Shown in pieces: positions 38,049 to 49,630 of a DNA stretch of 64,000 bases. Made by a program: the position numbers and the translations under genes. The stretch comes from Flaccisagitta enflata. Lineage: Eukaryota; Chaetognatha; Sagittoidea; Aphragmophora. A model generated the notes under the pieces. The model was not told where the DNA came from. It made no database searches and saw only the letters and a list, made by a program, of their open reading frames with translations. Position 1 is the first letter of the stretch, and every line of letters starts with the position of its first letter. Location of the stretch: assembly GCA_965153355.1 (NCBI GenBank), contig OZ231127.1, positions 56,420,001 to 56,484,000 on the forward strand, written 5' to 3'.

Positions 38049-38215
38049 AAACAAGTGACGCGGGGTCACAATATTGTAGCGGACAAGTGGGCGGGGTATT
38101 GGCTCCATCAACGCTGACGAGACATACGCATGAAATGTTCTAAACGCTCGTTTCCGACGCACAAACTCTTGCTAACGGTTAATGGACGGACCGAGGGATG
38201 GATCAAAGCCTCTTA
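38049..38215 (+). mobile_element. Hairpin-ended repeat cut by the scaffold gap
   Basis: AAGTGACGCGGGGTCACAAT (a GTGAC...GTCAC stem), AGCGGACAAGTGGGCGGGG and a (GGAC)n tract, ending AAGCCTCTTA at the gap. The last 20 or so bases, including the closing stem, are missing. Confidence 0.85.
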
Positions 38216-38225
38216 NNNNNNNNNN
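38216..38225. other. Scaffold gap (10 N)
   Basis: The left contig ends inside an AGTTGCG-subfamily repeat on + and the right contig begins inside the interior of the same subfamily on -. The join therefore falls between opposed copies of one repeat. Confidence 0.98.
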
Positions 38226-38365
38226 AAATCAATTAGATATGAAAATGCACATTTAAGATGCTGCAATTATGATTGTCTGTTTGTGTGAGTGAATATGGGG
38301 TGGGAGAGGGTGTGGATGGGGCTTGTATGCCCTTTGCCCACTTTCTGCATCAGTATCATAAACCC
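38226..38365 (-). mobile_element. Interior fragment of AGTTGCG-subfamily repeat
   Basis: AGATGCTGCAATTATG, then GGGGTGGGAGAGGGTGTGGATGGGGCTTG and TGCCCTTTGCCC, resembles the interior of the copies at 20153 and 48650. Both ends are missing. Confidence 0.55.
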
Positions 38366-38489
38366 TCATCACTTGTTTCTTTTTTGTTCTTTAATCCATA
38401 CACTGAAATGTTTTTATCATCCTTTATTCTTTTTTTTATATACTCTTTTATTTAGTTTTTTAATCATTCACTTATTCTTTTTATTGTAT

Positions 38490-38698
38490 TTGTAGTCGCG
38501 TGCTACGCGAATCTACACCCCGCTTTGTCTGTCCGTCGGTCCGTTGGTCCATCCGTCCCTTCGTCCGTCCATCACACTTTATTTTTTTTTTGCGGTCCTT
38601 GGCCCCACTGCTCCTGCCCAAATGATAGGGTGACCTCATAATCAGCCCCTGCCCACCCGCACGCCACTGAGGCAGCCGTGTATCCAGCTTTGTTTTTT
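38490..38698 (-). mobile_element. Hairpin-ended repeat, AGTCGCG subfamily
   Basis: AGTCGCG-TGCTA-CGCGAAT (one stem mismatch), CTACACCCCGCTTTGTC, GTCC tract, GCTCCTGCCC, CCCGCACGCCACTGAGGCAG and CCAGCTTTGTTTTT. Confidence 0.82.
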
Positions 38699-38819
38699 TT
38701 TGTAACAGACATGCTTTTAGTTGGTCAATCCATTTGTATGTCCTTGGGTTAATACATCTATTATTTGTTTTTCAACTGGCTATTCCTTCCATATATCAAA
38801 CCTTTTTGATATTTGTTTT

Positions 38820-38984
38820 TCATTTCTAATCGCGAACACGCGACTCTGCACCTTGCTGTGTCTGTTTGTCCATCCGTCTGTCCATTGGTCTGTCCATCCG
38901 TAACATTTCTGAATTATGAGCATTTCTGCACTACTGCTGCCTAATTGTCCGTGACTGACCTGCCGTATATCCGGCCTTGTTTTT
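38820..38984 (-). mobile_element. Hairpin-ended repeat, short variant
   Basis: AATCGCG-AACA-CGCGACT, CTGCACCTTGCTGTGTC, GTCC tract and CCGTATATCCGGCCTTGTTTTT. The opening stem has one G-to-A change opposite the C of the other arm. Confidence 0.8.
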
Positions 38985-39042
38985 CTAAAATGTTTTATGG
39001 CATGTACAATGTTTCATCCTATATAAATTTCATACAATTATT

Positions 39043-39215
39043 CAACAAGGCCGGATACACGGCCACCAGTTGCAGACAGGAGGGCAGGGGCAGAAATGCG
39101 CGTTTTCCCACTTTTTGACTCAATCATTACGGACCATCGGACGAACCGACAGTCCGATGGACGGATGGACGGATGGGCAAAGCCTCTTATAGAGTAGCGT
39201 GTCCGCAACTAAAAA
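39043..39215 (+). mobile_element. Hairpin-ended repeat, AGTTGCG subfamily, short
   Basis: AACAAGGCCGGATACACGGCC, CCAGTTGCAGACAGGAGGGC, a (GGAC/GGAT)n tract, and GAGTAGCG-TGTC-CGCAACTAAAAA (one stem mismatch). Confidence 0.85.
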
Positions 39216-39612
39216 GAAACAAAAATCTGGGAAACTGTGGACACCAGCAATTCACATTTTATGGCGAGCGCCTCTGGATTCAATTTCATCTTCTTTAAAG
39301 GCAACCACTCGGTTCAATAGAGAGAAGAAACTGGGAGGCAGAAACAGAGCCATCTGGTTGATTTGATACAGCCCAGCTTGAGGCCAGCGTTTGTACAGTT
39401 TTGTAGCGTTTAGTGGCGTTTTGAGTTTAGTCATTTACATACTATGGAAGACAAGAAAACTCAGATATCATCACGAATCAGCATGGATGGGAAAAGCAGA
39501 ATTTAGTCAGAAGACGAGAATAACAACGACACGTCGACTTACAAACATACTCAACACGAACTAATTCAAACCTAGAAGCGTGAGTTGGGCGTGGGAGGAA
39601 GTGAAAAAGAAG

Positions 39613-39656
<44 letters not shown>

Positions 39657-40317
39657 TCTCTCTCTCTCTCTCCTTCCTATCTGAAAATCAAACTTCATTT
39701 TAACGGAATGATTTGTCTGCGGTGATGATTGTTGAAATTTGGCAAATCTATTTTCGCAGAAGCGCGTCTTAGGATGTAAGGTACAACATGAAAATGGAGG
39801 GAGGGCGAAGAGGGGAAAAAGATAGGGGAGAGATAGGCACAACATAATGGAAAATGGTGGAAGCAAAGGTGTCGCAAAAGCTGGATAAATGAATAACGGG
39901 GGAGGAGGGGGCAGTTTGGTTACCATTGAGGCAGAAGGAGAATTGGCGGCGACAAAGATTGAAAAGCGAAAACGAGGGGAGAAAAGAGGGGGGGGGGAAG
40001 CTCTAGGATGTTAATCTTGAAACAATCTGTCTTATTTGAAATTCCATTTTCCCTTCCTTCTCTTTCAAAACCGCATCAAATACAAAAGAGAGGAGCTCGC
40101 TCCCTGGCATGAAATTTTGAAACTCAGCCTTGCATTCGAGAGTCTCTTATTTCTATTATCCCTCTGTCTGTCTGTTTTTCTGTCTCGTTTGTCTGTCTGT
40201 TAGTTTATGTTGACAAGCTCTGAAAATCCGTATGCCTTTGTTTCTGACTGCTCTGTTTGACTCTTGGTCACTTTGCCTTTCATTTGCTGTCTAGTCTCTT
40301 TTGTCTTTTCGGTATCC
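39216..40317. other. No gene recognised; short (CT)n at 39617-39672
   Basis: The - strand 39434-39252 is open and contains a possible acceptor (TGCCTCCCAG), but no domain or donor could be identified. The rest is purine-rich or simple sequence. Confidence 0.5.
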
Positions 40318-40671
40318 TTTTTAGATGCGTCCGTCAGGAACGCATCTCTATAAGAGGGTCTGTCCGTCTGTCGGTTCGTCTGTTCGTTCGTCTGTCTGTC
40401 TGCCTGTCTCGTTCGTCTGTCTGTCTGTCTGTCCGTCTGTCTGTCCGTCCATCTATCTGTCGGTTTAATCTGTCATGCTCAGCAAACCGCGCTTCTCGGC
40501 TGTTTTTGGCCACGGTGATGTCCTACACTGAAACAAATGATCAGCCAACATGCTTTGAGAGTCTTTTCACCTGTTTTTTCGTCCATCAGTCACTCCATAC
40601 ATATGTCACATGATCAATATATGCTGAGACACAGCCCGACGTACTGTTGCCTGGTCGGGCTGCTTTTGTTC
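40318..40671 (-). mobile_element. Hairpin-ended repeat, AGATGCG subfamily
   Basis: TTTTTAGATGCG-TCCGTCAGGAA-CGCATCT, CTATAAGAGGGTCTGTCCG, an extended GTCTGTCC/GTTC array, and the shared tail ATGTCACATGATCAATATATGC ending GTTGCCTGGTCGGGCTGCTTTT. It is homologous to 13971-14271 throughout. A (CT)n array follows at about 40750-40790. Confidence 0.85.
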
Positions 40672-40746
40672 AATTTATAAACCTCCTTCATATTTTTTTC
40701 TTTGAATCTTATTGTCCCCGTCTTTCTGTCTATCTTTCTATCCATC

Positions 40747-40794
<48 letters not shown>

Positions 40795-41029
40795 TTTTCT
40801 TTTTTTTTTGTGGCCACGCCTTGATGCAAGGGCAGTTTTCACCCATGACCATACCGTGTCTCTGTTATTCGAAGGCTCATGTTCTCCCTGCCATACTGGT
40901 TCCCAAGATTAATAAACTTCACAGGACAAAAACACGTTGGCAAAAGATGTGGGTCACAAAAGAGGCACCGAAGCAACGCCCCCAAAATTGGCTTGGGTCA
41001 AACTGCAAAACCTCCTCGCACACCCAATA

Positions 41030-41608
41030 ACGGGGTGTGCATAGATATCCGCAATTGCTTCATGGAAAGAAAACCGTACTTAAAAATGACTCAGCAACAT
41101 GAAATTTAGACCAGAGTGCTCCAGTTAGTAATACTAGAAGCTAAAATTGATTGCAGGTCTTTTCTTTACCACTATGGGAGTCCCATGATTTGAAGCAAAC
41201 ATTATGATTTTGACAGGGTTTTATTTCAAAAGCAAAATAGGTTACGATATCATAGATTTTTGTATTTATGTCTACTCAATAATGATTTTCTTTGCTTGGC
41301 ACACATTAAGCTGAGGGAGGTAAATTATATCATCATGAATAAGCTTACTCAAACACATAACCTAGGCTTAAAAAGCAAAAAAAAAAATTGATAACAGAAT
41401 TTTAGATTATATCCATAAAACATTTTAAGGAATGCTTTATTAGGGTGAAATAAACCTGAAAAGTTTTATTACTAATTTCATGAATCTTAGTTTTGAATAC
41501 CAGAAAGGATACTATTTCATACTTACCACTCCTGCTTTCAAAAATCTTTATTTTTCGGGGTTCTTGAGAAAAATAAGTGCCAATTGCGGATAATTTTGCA
41601 CACCCTGT
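41030..41608. mobile_element. Tc1-like MITE, 579 bp, arm B
   Basis: Ends ACGGGGTGTGCATAGATATC and (right, reversed) ACAGGGTGTGCAAAATTATC, continuing into CGCAATTG on both sides and flanked by TA (41028-41029, 41609-41610). The GGGTGTGCAAAATTATCCGC type of end resembles Tc1-family termini. Non-autonomous. Confidence 0.78.
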
Positions 41609-42225
41609 TAGGAAGCATTAAGAAGGAAAAAATGGAACATATAATGAAAAGATGATTTTCCAAAAGTCGGAAAAAAGGTTGAATGAGCTCACCACTGCAC
41701 CCCATACAACATCAACTTTACGTATTTCTTTTCCAAGCACTCTGAGCGCCCGTTGAGAGCGTCGATATAAATCAATGAGACGTTTTCAGACACAGCAATC
41801 ATGAACACAAACATCATGAGAATCTTCATGTTGTCCTTGAATTTTTTTCAGTGTGGGGTTCATGTTATGGCCAGTGCTGCTTTCCCTAAGAAGGAATTTT
41901 GATCGACTTCCAAAGAAACTTCCAAATCAACAAACAGTCACAGTCAACAGATTTGAATTGCAATTTATATTCTCATTTTTCATGAATTTTAATAAGATTT
42001 TATTACCGCAAGTCAAGGGAAAAGGCAAAAATACCCGGAAGAATCGTGCCAGTCACCATCGCTTCGCTTTTCCCACTACTTTGCCTTCGATTCTTATTTT
42101 TTTTTCCTTCCTCATATTTTTCAGTTCTTTCTTTCAATTTCCCTTTGCGAGATTCTCGTGGAGCATGAAATAAGGGAGGTGCTTCATAATGTATATGTCC
42201 CACTGTGTCAGTAAAAGTGAACCTG

Positions 42226-42329
<104 letters not shown>

Positions 42330-42595
42330 TTCCTCTCTCCTATCTTGCCGCCCTCTTCTTTTCCTTTTCCTCCGCTCAGAATGTGAGGGTTTTTTCCTTC
42401 TTTTTTCCAATTTCGCCCTTTTTCTCTTCTTCCTCATTTGATATTCTAGTCATTCTCTCCTTGCCTGGATCTTGTTACCTATGGTTTATTGCGAATTTTC
42501 ATCATCGGGTTGATCCTCAAACGCTAAGGAAAAAAGTCCAAGGCCCTTAAAACGGAGCGAATCACGATGTCCTCACCTGCTCATCTTTCGTTTTA

Positions 42596-43204
42596 ACACC
42601 TCTCACAAAATTAGGCGAACTGGGATCAGAATGAGTCCATAATTGCGTTTTAAAGTCCAAAACAGGAGTCCAGGTTAATCTTAATTTCAAAACATGTTAT
42701 TCCCATAAGGGTTCTCCAAAAAAAAAACCTTCAAATCTGGTCAACCAATAGCTGTAAAAAGCTTCATCAAATGATATCATGCAAAGTTTAGGTTTACTTA
42801 AGCTTCAAATATGCTGCTATAATCATACTGTTTGACAAGGGGTTTCAATATTTTTTGCAGCTGCCACTGACTGTATCTCGTCCATGTTAACTCATTTTTG
42901 TCTGTTAATGACACAAGAACCTGAGAATTGATGTCATTTTTCCTTTTTTTCGTGGTAAATTTTAAGGGGGATTTATGTTGTTTCATCATCAAAAATTTCC
43001 TCGTCAAAATCAGTCAAAATCTTTCACTGGATTTTTGGCATAACCATTTCCCAGAGCCTTGCACTTCCCCGGGTACACAACTTTGCCCCAATATGCGAAA
43101 ATACTATATTTTAGCTCCCTCTGTCTAAAATTTCAGCCCACTGAGTACAATATTTCTGTCCATTTTGATCATTTTGCTAGTTAGTCTAATTATGGGAGAG
43201 GTGT
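42596..43204. mobile_element. TA-type MITE with ACACCTCTC ends, arm B
   Basis: Left end ACACCTCTCACAAAATTAG and right end (reversed) ACACCTCTCCCATAATTAG, preceded by TA at 42594-42595. Its B' copy (61840-62444) has TA on both sides. No coding capacity. Confidence 0.7.
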
Positions 43205-43673
43205 AAGCTTAGTTGACAAACCGGAGGAGAAGCTGAAGGGATATGAGCAAACAAGCTGTGAGAAGCAAGTTAGATGTGAGTCAGTCTGTCTGTCAGTCGC
43301 TCAGTCCGTCGGTCGTTTGTAATTTTGATCAGAATGATTAAGTAACAAGTTGTATGAGAAGATAAGATGAAATGCATAAAATGATAATGCTGTAATTGTT
43401 TGTGGACTATTGTATATTCTGTTCTACTGGAATGGTACTTGTTGTTTAGGTTGTTATGAAATTGACATGTTTTGATTATGGTGGTGGATTTATGTTTTGT
43501 TGGAGATGGTTGGATGAATGTTTGTTATTTTGATGCTAGGTAAACAGGCAATATCGCCTTCCTTCTCTAGCTATTTTAATTTGAATTTGATTCAGAATCG
43601 TAAAGATATCTTGCCAAAACGCCGTGAAATCCCTAATCGTAACTGCTTTAAGGAACGCGTGTGTAGTTCATTA

Positions 43674-43783
<110 letters not shown>

Positions 43784-44629
43784 AGAGCCAGACAGAGGAG
43801 ACAGAGAGATGAGAGGACATGAGTACAGGAAAGGAGCTTTGAGACACAGAGACACAGAGACAGATAGACAAACGGAAGCAGAGAGACAGAGACAGAGAGA
43901 CAGAGACAGAATGAACGCTTGATGACTCTGGAAAAACTGAAGTGAACTGGCGCAATGAGTGGGTGACAGGGGAGGCATGAAATGACATACGGATTCCTGA
44001 CTGGCGGAACCAAAACTCTCCGACCGACTGACATTTCAACATGGGTCAACGAAGGAACATCCATCATCATGTGAGGGAAAAAAAGAAGAAGTGAATTTGA
44101 GAAGGAGAAAAGATACTTGTACGCTTCTTAGTTTCAAATCACTGGCAGTGGCTGTGAATATAGATAGAGAGAAAAGAGTGAAAACTGCTCATCACTCTGA
44201 ACGCGAAACTGTTACATGAAGTGTAATTCATGCAATAAGCATAATACCACGAAACAAGACAGAAGAAGTAAACAAACAATGATTGGGCAAATTGACTGAT
44301 AATCAAATTCAAATCAAAATTTTGTTACCAGCTCAAACGAGCCCAATGTTATGAGTTAAATCTGCCTCTCGGGGTGAATGCCAGCCAATACTATCGTTAC
44401 TGTCATTTACACATTTTCAATCTTTTGATAATTAGCGAGATTGGAAATTGTCAGAAACTAAGTACCACTTCGTCTGTTATCGCTGTTGGTGATTGCGGCT
44501 AACAATGATCCTCATGCCATCACGGTGCTTTTTGAGGCCAGATTCAAGGCCATGATCAAATGGAATAAGGTCTTTGATATCTTATCATTTTGTCAAAAGT
44601 AGGGCCTTATTCTATTATGATCCAGAAAA

Positions 44630-44719
44630 AAGAGGATGGTTGACATTGAAGGGCCAGAATTGATCAATTGTGCTGCTCATCACTCATAGAACGATAGAAA
44701 TGTGTTGCTAATGATAGTA

Positions 44720-44784
<65 letters not shown>

Positions 44785-45264
44785 GTTGTCCTACCTGAAG
44801 AAGTGATGAGATGTGAGACTGAAGGCTCAGAGCTTCCTGACACCTGAGGTCTAAGAAGGCTGATGTAAGGCCTGAGAATGTCAATTGGAAGCTTGAGAAA
44901 GCTGGCCCTGAGAATGTGGATTTGAGGCCCGAGTAGTTTAACAGAGGCCTGAGAGAAGTGTTTGGATTTTAGAGGCTGATTTGAGACTGAGAGGCTGATT
45001 GAGGCGAGGCTGGATTTGAGGCCTGAGAGGCCGGATTTGAGGTCCCAGTGCCCATATTTGAGGCCTGAGGGGCCCGATGAGGGGGGGACGAACAAATGAA
45101 CGAACGAACAAACGAACGAACGAAAGTCCCCTGTGTTCTACAGGACATCGTCCCCTTCGGGGCCGCTGCCCAAAAAGAGGATGGTTGACTTTGAAGGGCC
45201 AGAATTGATCAATTGTGCTGCTCATCACTCATAGAACGATAGAAATGTGTTGCTAATGATAATA

Positions 45265-45360
<96 letters not shown>
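44630..45360. repeat. 545-bp tandem duplication with GA arrays
   Basis: The segment from AGAGGATGGTTGACATTGAA at 44631 to the GA array at 44725 is repeated almost exactly from 45176 to 45269 (TGACTTTGAAGGGCC, TGCTGCTCATCACTCATAGA), giving a period of 545 bp. Between them is a TGAGGCC-rich minisatellite and the GTCCCCTTCGGGGCCGCTGC end module. Confidence 0.85.
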
Positions 45361-45363
<3 letters not shown>

Positions 45364-45532
45364 TCAACGAAATTCCCCTCAGACATTTTTATCACGCTGT
45401 TTCCATCGTGCAGATCTCTGATATCAGAGATCTAAACCATGATTAATCCAAAGGGACCTGAGTTACGTGCGAACGCGCTTCCGTTTTCTCTCTCTCTCTC
45501 TCTCAGCTCCATGCCGACACCTGATAAGGAAA

Positions 45533-45760
45533 AAACAAGGCCAACCGACCCGGGTCGCGTGCGCGTTGTGACATCAGACTGCTTGAAAATAAGTCAATAG
45601 ATGAATAAATGAATGAATGAATGAATGACTAAATGAATGAATGAATAGGTTCAATATACAAAATTTGAAAACTTTGGAAAAGGCTTTTGTGGCAGACCGA
45701 CCGACCGATCGACCAACCGACCGACCGATCGACCAAAAAGTGGTCTATAGACTTAAAAAA
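45533..45760 (+). mobile_element. Rearranged hairpin-ended repeat
   Basis: AACAAGGCCAACCGACCCGGGTCGCGTGCGCG, then an AATG array, then (CCGA)n and CAAAAAGTGGTCTATAGACTTAAAAA. The order fits the family, but the closing stem is lost and a tetranucleotide array has expanded inside. 45761-46190 has no gene. Confidence 0.55.
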
Positions 45761-46372
45761 ACTTTCCCCGAGAGCTTCCTGGTGCATGAATTTCATGAAC
45801 TGCATGCGGGGTATCGTAACCTGTACACGAAGAAGAGATTGTACATGCGCAACCAAATGGGATAATGGGATAGTGCCTGAATTGTGGCGGGGTGAAAGTG
45901 GACAGGATTGTACATAGCAGGTGGACAGGAGCACTAATGCGGGTGGGCAGGTGCAGTATGAAGGTGGGCAGGGCCATTCGGAACTACTGATTTCGCCGCC
46001 TTTCTCTGGTCTAATTTTCATTCAAAACAATCTCTGTTATTGAATAAGAAGAAAGCGATTATCTTAAACATCAACAAGTAATGTGAGATAGAAGAAGGAA
46101 GTAGTTGTCTTTCAGGGGAATTCATCTAAAATCTGTTTCACTCTTAACTTGATAGAAAGAAATAAGAAAAAAACAAGACAAAGCAAATTTTGAACTTCAT
46201 GGAATATGCAGGGTAAGACCTCTTTTTAGCTTCTCCCAGCGGCACGAGTTTTTATTCATGTATAATGTTGCTTGATAGGGGCCGTATACTGCGTAATGCT
46301 CGGAAATCATTTCAGCTGATTTCGCGACAACCAAAATTACCTTTGGACTAAGGGACCACTGGAAAGACCCTG

Positions 46373-46475
<103 letters not shown>

Positions 46476-46477
46476 AA

Positions 46478-46586
46478 TGATGATGCCTTGCCCCGAATGC
46501 GGAAAGGTATTAACCGCCATTAACATGTCAAGACACCTGCGGGAAGCATGTCAAGGTGGAGGGGTCAACCCCGGACGGGTGTGTAT
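46478..46586 (+). CDS. C2HC zinc-finger-like fragment (uncertain)
   Basis: Directly after the ATG array an open stretch reads MPCPECGKVLTAINMSRHLR and then EAC: a C-x2-C-x11-H-x4-C arrangement with the S-R-H-L-R helix typical of small zinc fingers. There is no defined start (the Met run is the microsatellite) and no splice evidence, and a hAT-type MITE interrupts it at 46587. It may be a decayed exon or the remnant of a transposon protein. Confidence 0.3.
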
Positions 46587-46924
46587 TAGGGTGACTGAAA
46601 ATATGGTCTATTTGAATCTGGTCTCCCTCGCGGGAGAAATGATACCATTTCCATCACAGATGATAACCTTAAAATCTGGTGGCAATCAAATGAAGTTTAC
46701 TCATGGCCGCAACCCCCCCTCATTTCCCATAGAAAATGTACAGGAAGGATTTTGGCCTCTGCAGCTTCCTATCTTTTATAATGGGAAAGGGGTGGGGTTG
46801 CGGCCATGAGTAAACTTTGTCTAATCATCTCCAGATTTTAGAGTTACCATCTATGATGGAAATGGTCACATTTCTCCCGCAAGGAAGACGAGATTCGGAT
46901 TTGACCATATTTTAAGTCACCCTA
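46587..46924. mobile_element. hAT-type foldback MITE, 338 bp, 8-bp target duplication
   Basis: The ends are TAGGGTGAC...GTCACCCTA, and the arms are complementary almost to the centre, with a loop of about 45 bp near 46745. The 8-mer GTGTGTAT flanks both sides (46579-46586 and 46925-46932) and fits the hAT target consensus nTnnnnAn. TAGGGTGAC-type termini are also seen in hAT elements. Non-autonomous. Confidence 0.88.
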
Positions 46925-47249
46925 GTGTGTATGCCCTTGATACGGAATACGGAATACGGATAATGGTGATGAAGATGGTGGTGATGGTGATGATGATATT
47001 GATTATGCTGATGACGATGAACAAAACAAAATGTGATAGCTTGGCAATTAACAGTGGCAGAGGGAGTTTTGCTCGAGGGCACTTGTCTGTCAAAACCGCA
47101 GTCACGCGAAGAGTCTCAACGAAGGAACAAAACAACCTCTGGACAAACAAAACGTCATTGTTACGCCGCTGTCATACCACATAAAAGAAGTATTCACAAT
47201 ATGTCAATTACTATCCATCTCTTTCTCATACGTATTGGAATAATACTAA

Positions 47250-47420
47250 AGGGTTATGCTAGTAACATCACTCTTCGCGCCATGTCTCATGCTGTCAACG
47301 TCTTTCATTTTGATTATGCTAGTGACGTCACTGCATGCATGAAAGAAGTATTCGCATCATGTCATATGCTGTCGTTGTCCTTCTCGGAGGTATTGGTTAT
47401 GCTAGTGACGTTACTCTATG
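47250..47420. repeat. Imperfect 70-80 bp tandem with CRE-like cores
   Basis: TTATGCTAGTAACATCACTC, TTATGCTAGTGACGTCACTG and TTATGCTAGTGACGTTACTC recur, with CATGTC(T/A)TATGCTGTC between. The middle unit contains a perfect TGACGTCA (47323-47330), the cAMP-response-element palindrome. No adjacent gene was recognised. Confidence 0.6.
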
Positions 47421-47943
47421 TTTGACAGGCAAGGCGTGAGTCAGGAGTGGACCTTCGCGAGGTCGCGTGAAAAGACTCAAGATGGCAACCGGATATATGC
47501 ACAATTTTTCTCTGTCTCACTCCCTATCTCTGTCTCGTTCTCAGTCTCTGTCTCTGCCTTTGTGTGTCTTTGGACTGTGACCCTGCCGTGTCTTTGTCCG
47601 TGCTACTGCCTCTCCCTTTATAGTGGAAAATATCCGTTTCTTTATCTCTCCCTGTATTTGTCCCTGTCCCTGTCCCTGTATTTGTCTCCAGCTCCCTCTT
47701 TTTCTTTCTTTCTTAAACGCTATCGAGGGTGATGATTTTATCTCCATCTCCATCTGTCTCTCCCTCGATCCTCTGCCTCTAGAACTCTGTCTCCTACTCT
47801 ACCTCAGTCGGTGCTTATGCCTCGAACTTTGTCTCTGCATGTGTCTCTGCCTCTGTCCCTAACATCACCAGAAGAAAAAAGCGTTATGGCGAAAAAGTCA
47901 AAGGAAAAAGACTCGGATATCCAGTCTGATATGAACCTGGAAC

Positions 47944-48083
<140 letters not shown>

Positions 48084-48349
48084 CAGACATGCTGAAAGAG
48101 GGAGAGCAAATCAGTGAGAAACAGGGTAAAAAGAAAACCTAGGAATTGTACGGGAGTACGCTGGGAAAGCAAGAAAATTCGACAAAAAAACGTGAGTAGT
48201 GAATAGTGGGCTTAACGCAATCAATTTATATTGCTGGTGTGCTTGCGTTCGACGCATTTCAAGTGCCTAGACCTCTTTCTCTCCTTTTCTCTCCGATTCT
48301 GTATCTTTCTGTTTCCGTTTGTCTCTTTCCGTTTGCCTGTCATGCCAGT

Positions 48350-48354
<5 letters not shown>

Positions 48355-48410
<56 letters not shown>
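48355..48410. repeat. (CT)n microsatellite
   Basis: About 28 CT units. The open frame that follows (to 48543) has an acceptor-like TTCTTCAAAG but no recognisable domain. Confidence 0.9.
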
Positions 48411-48414
<4 letters not shown>

Positions 48415-48649
48415 TCTCTCTCCTTCATTCTTCAAAGGTGTGAATTGGGAGGCACAAGCCATTCTTCTAGATGGCAAAGATGTCGTCGTCTACCTTCCAA
48501 AAGAAACCCATGAGAGTGAGAACAGCAACTTAAGACAAAACTAGGGCATTTTTTAAAAGTGGCAATGCCACATGTCCACAAAAAACAACCATCATGCAAC
48601 CATGTTTAGCAGAATGAGGAGATGTAAGAATGCTCACAACGTCAGCAGT

Positions 48650-48872
48650 TTCACGTGTTAAGCAACTCTATAAGAGGCTCTGTCCGTCCGTCGGTCCGTT
48701 GGTCCATTGGTCTGTGCCTGATGATCGAGTTGAAAAGTAGTATAATGCGCGTTTTAGATGCTGTTTCTGTATGTTTGTGTGTGGGGGATTGTGGGGTGGG
48801 GGTTGGAGTGTGGATGGGGGTTGGATGCCCCTGCCCCACCTGTCCCCAAAGATATTGTGACCCAACGTCATT
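48650..48872 (-). mobile_element. Hairpin-ended repeat, AGTTGCG subfamily, 5' stem decayed
   Basis: CGTGTTAAGCAACTCTATAAGAGGCTCTGTCCG, GTCC tract, the G-rich interior (GGAGTGTGGATGGGGGTTGGA) and AAAGATATTGTGACCCAACGTC. Confidence 0.75.
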
Positions 48873-48974
48873 TGTAATGTGGTTGCTTACATTTGCGTAT
48901 ATTTCATTCGAGCAAGGTATGTTTGCATTTTTAATTTCAGTCTAAAACAAAATGGTTGAGTGGACTTATATACA

Positions 48975-49040
48975 TTTTTAGCCGCTGGCTAAGCGATTCT
49001 ATAAGAGGCTGTGCCCGTAGGTCCGTAGGTAACCCGAAAA
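48975..49040 (-). mobile_element. Solo opening end of a hairpin-ended repeat
   Basis: TTTTTAGCCGCTGGCTAAGCGATTCTATAAGAGGCTGTGCCCG has the family order but a weak stem (GCCGC/GCGAT). No distal end follows directly. Confidence 0.55.
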
Positions 49041-49470
49041 TCTGATGAGGCGAAATTGGCTGAAATCTTGATTTCTGAGCAATACGGCCCTTGCCCAGGT
49101 TCATAAGATCCCCCACCCTGCTCCATACTGCCCTTGTAGTCTGAACCTTTGCGTTACGGACCGACCGACCGGCCTATCAACAGACAGACGGACATGACTT
49201 CTTATATAAGAGCGAGGAAGCACACAAGAAGACATCGAGCTCTGTAATTGTAAAATGCGAACAGGGAATATGGGATGACTGACACGGACGAAAAACCTTG
49301 AAATTATGGGGGCTCTCAAACCAGGCCGCATTGTTATGACGACGTCTGGCATTGGCATTGGCGTAGGACCAGTCTGCCCTAGATATTATTATGAAAACTA
49401 ATGGCACTGAGACCTTACAAGGGCGCGAAGAAGCCACTAAATAGTTAACTGAAATTCGTAGTGACACTCT

Positions 49471-49630
<160 letters not shown>

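Noticed and set aside
39252-39434. 60-codon - strand frame with possible acceptor
   Set aside because: No domain, no donor and no neighbouring exon. Too short to support.
41853-42173. 106-codon frame identical in B and B'
   Set aside because: Identity reflects the recent duplication. The sequence is hydrophobic low-complexity with no recognised family and no splice context.
48430-48543. Short frame after TTCTTCAAAG reading GVNWEAQAILLDG
   Set aside because: It looks protein-like but matches no family I recognise, and has no partner exon.
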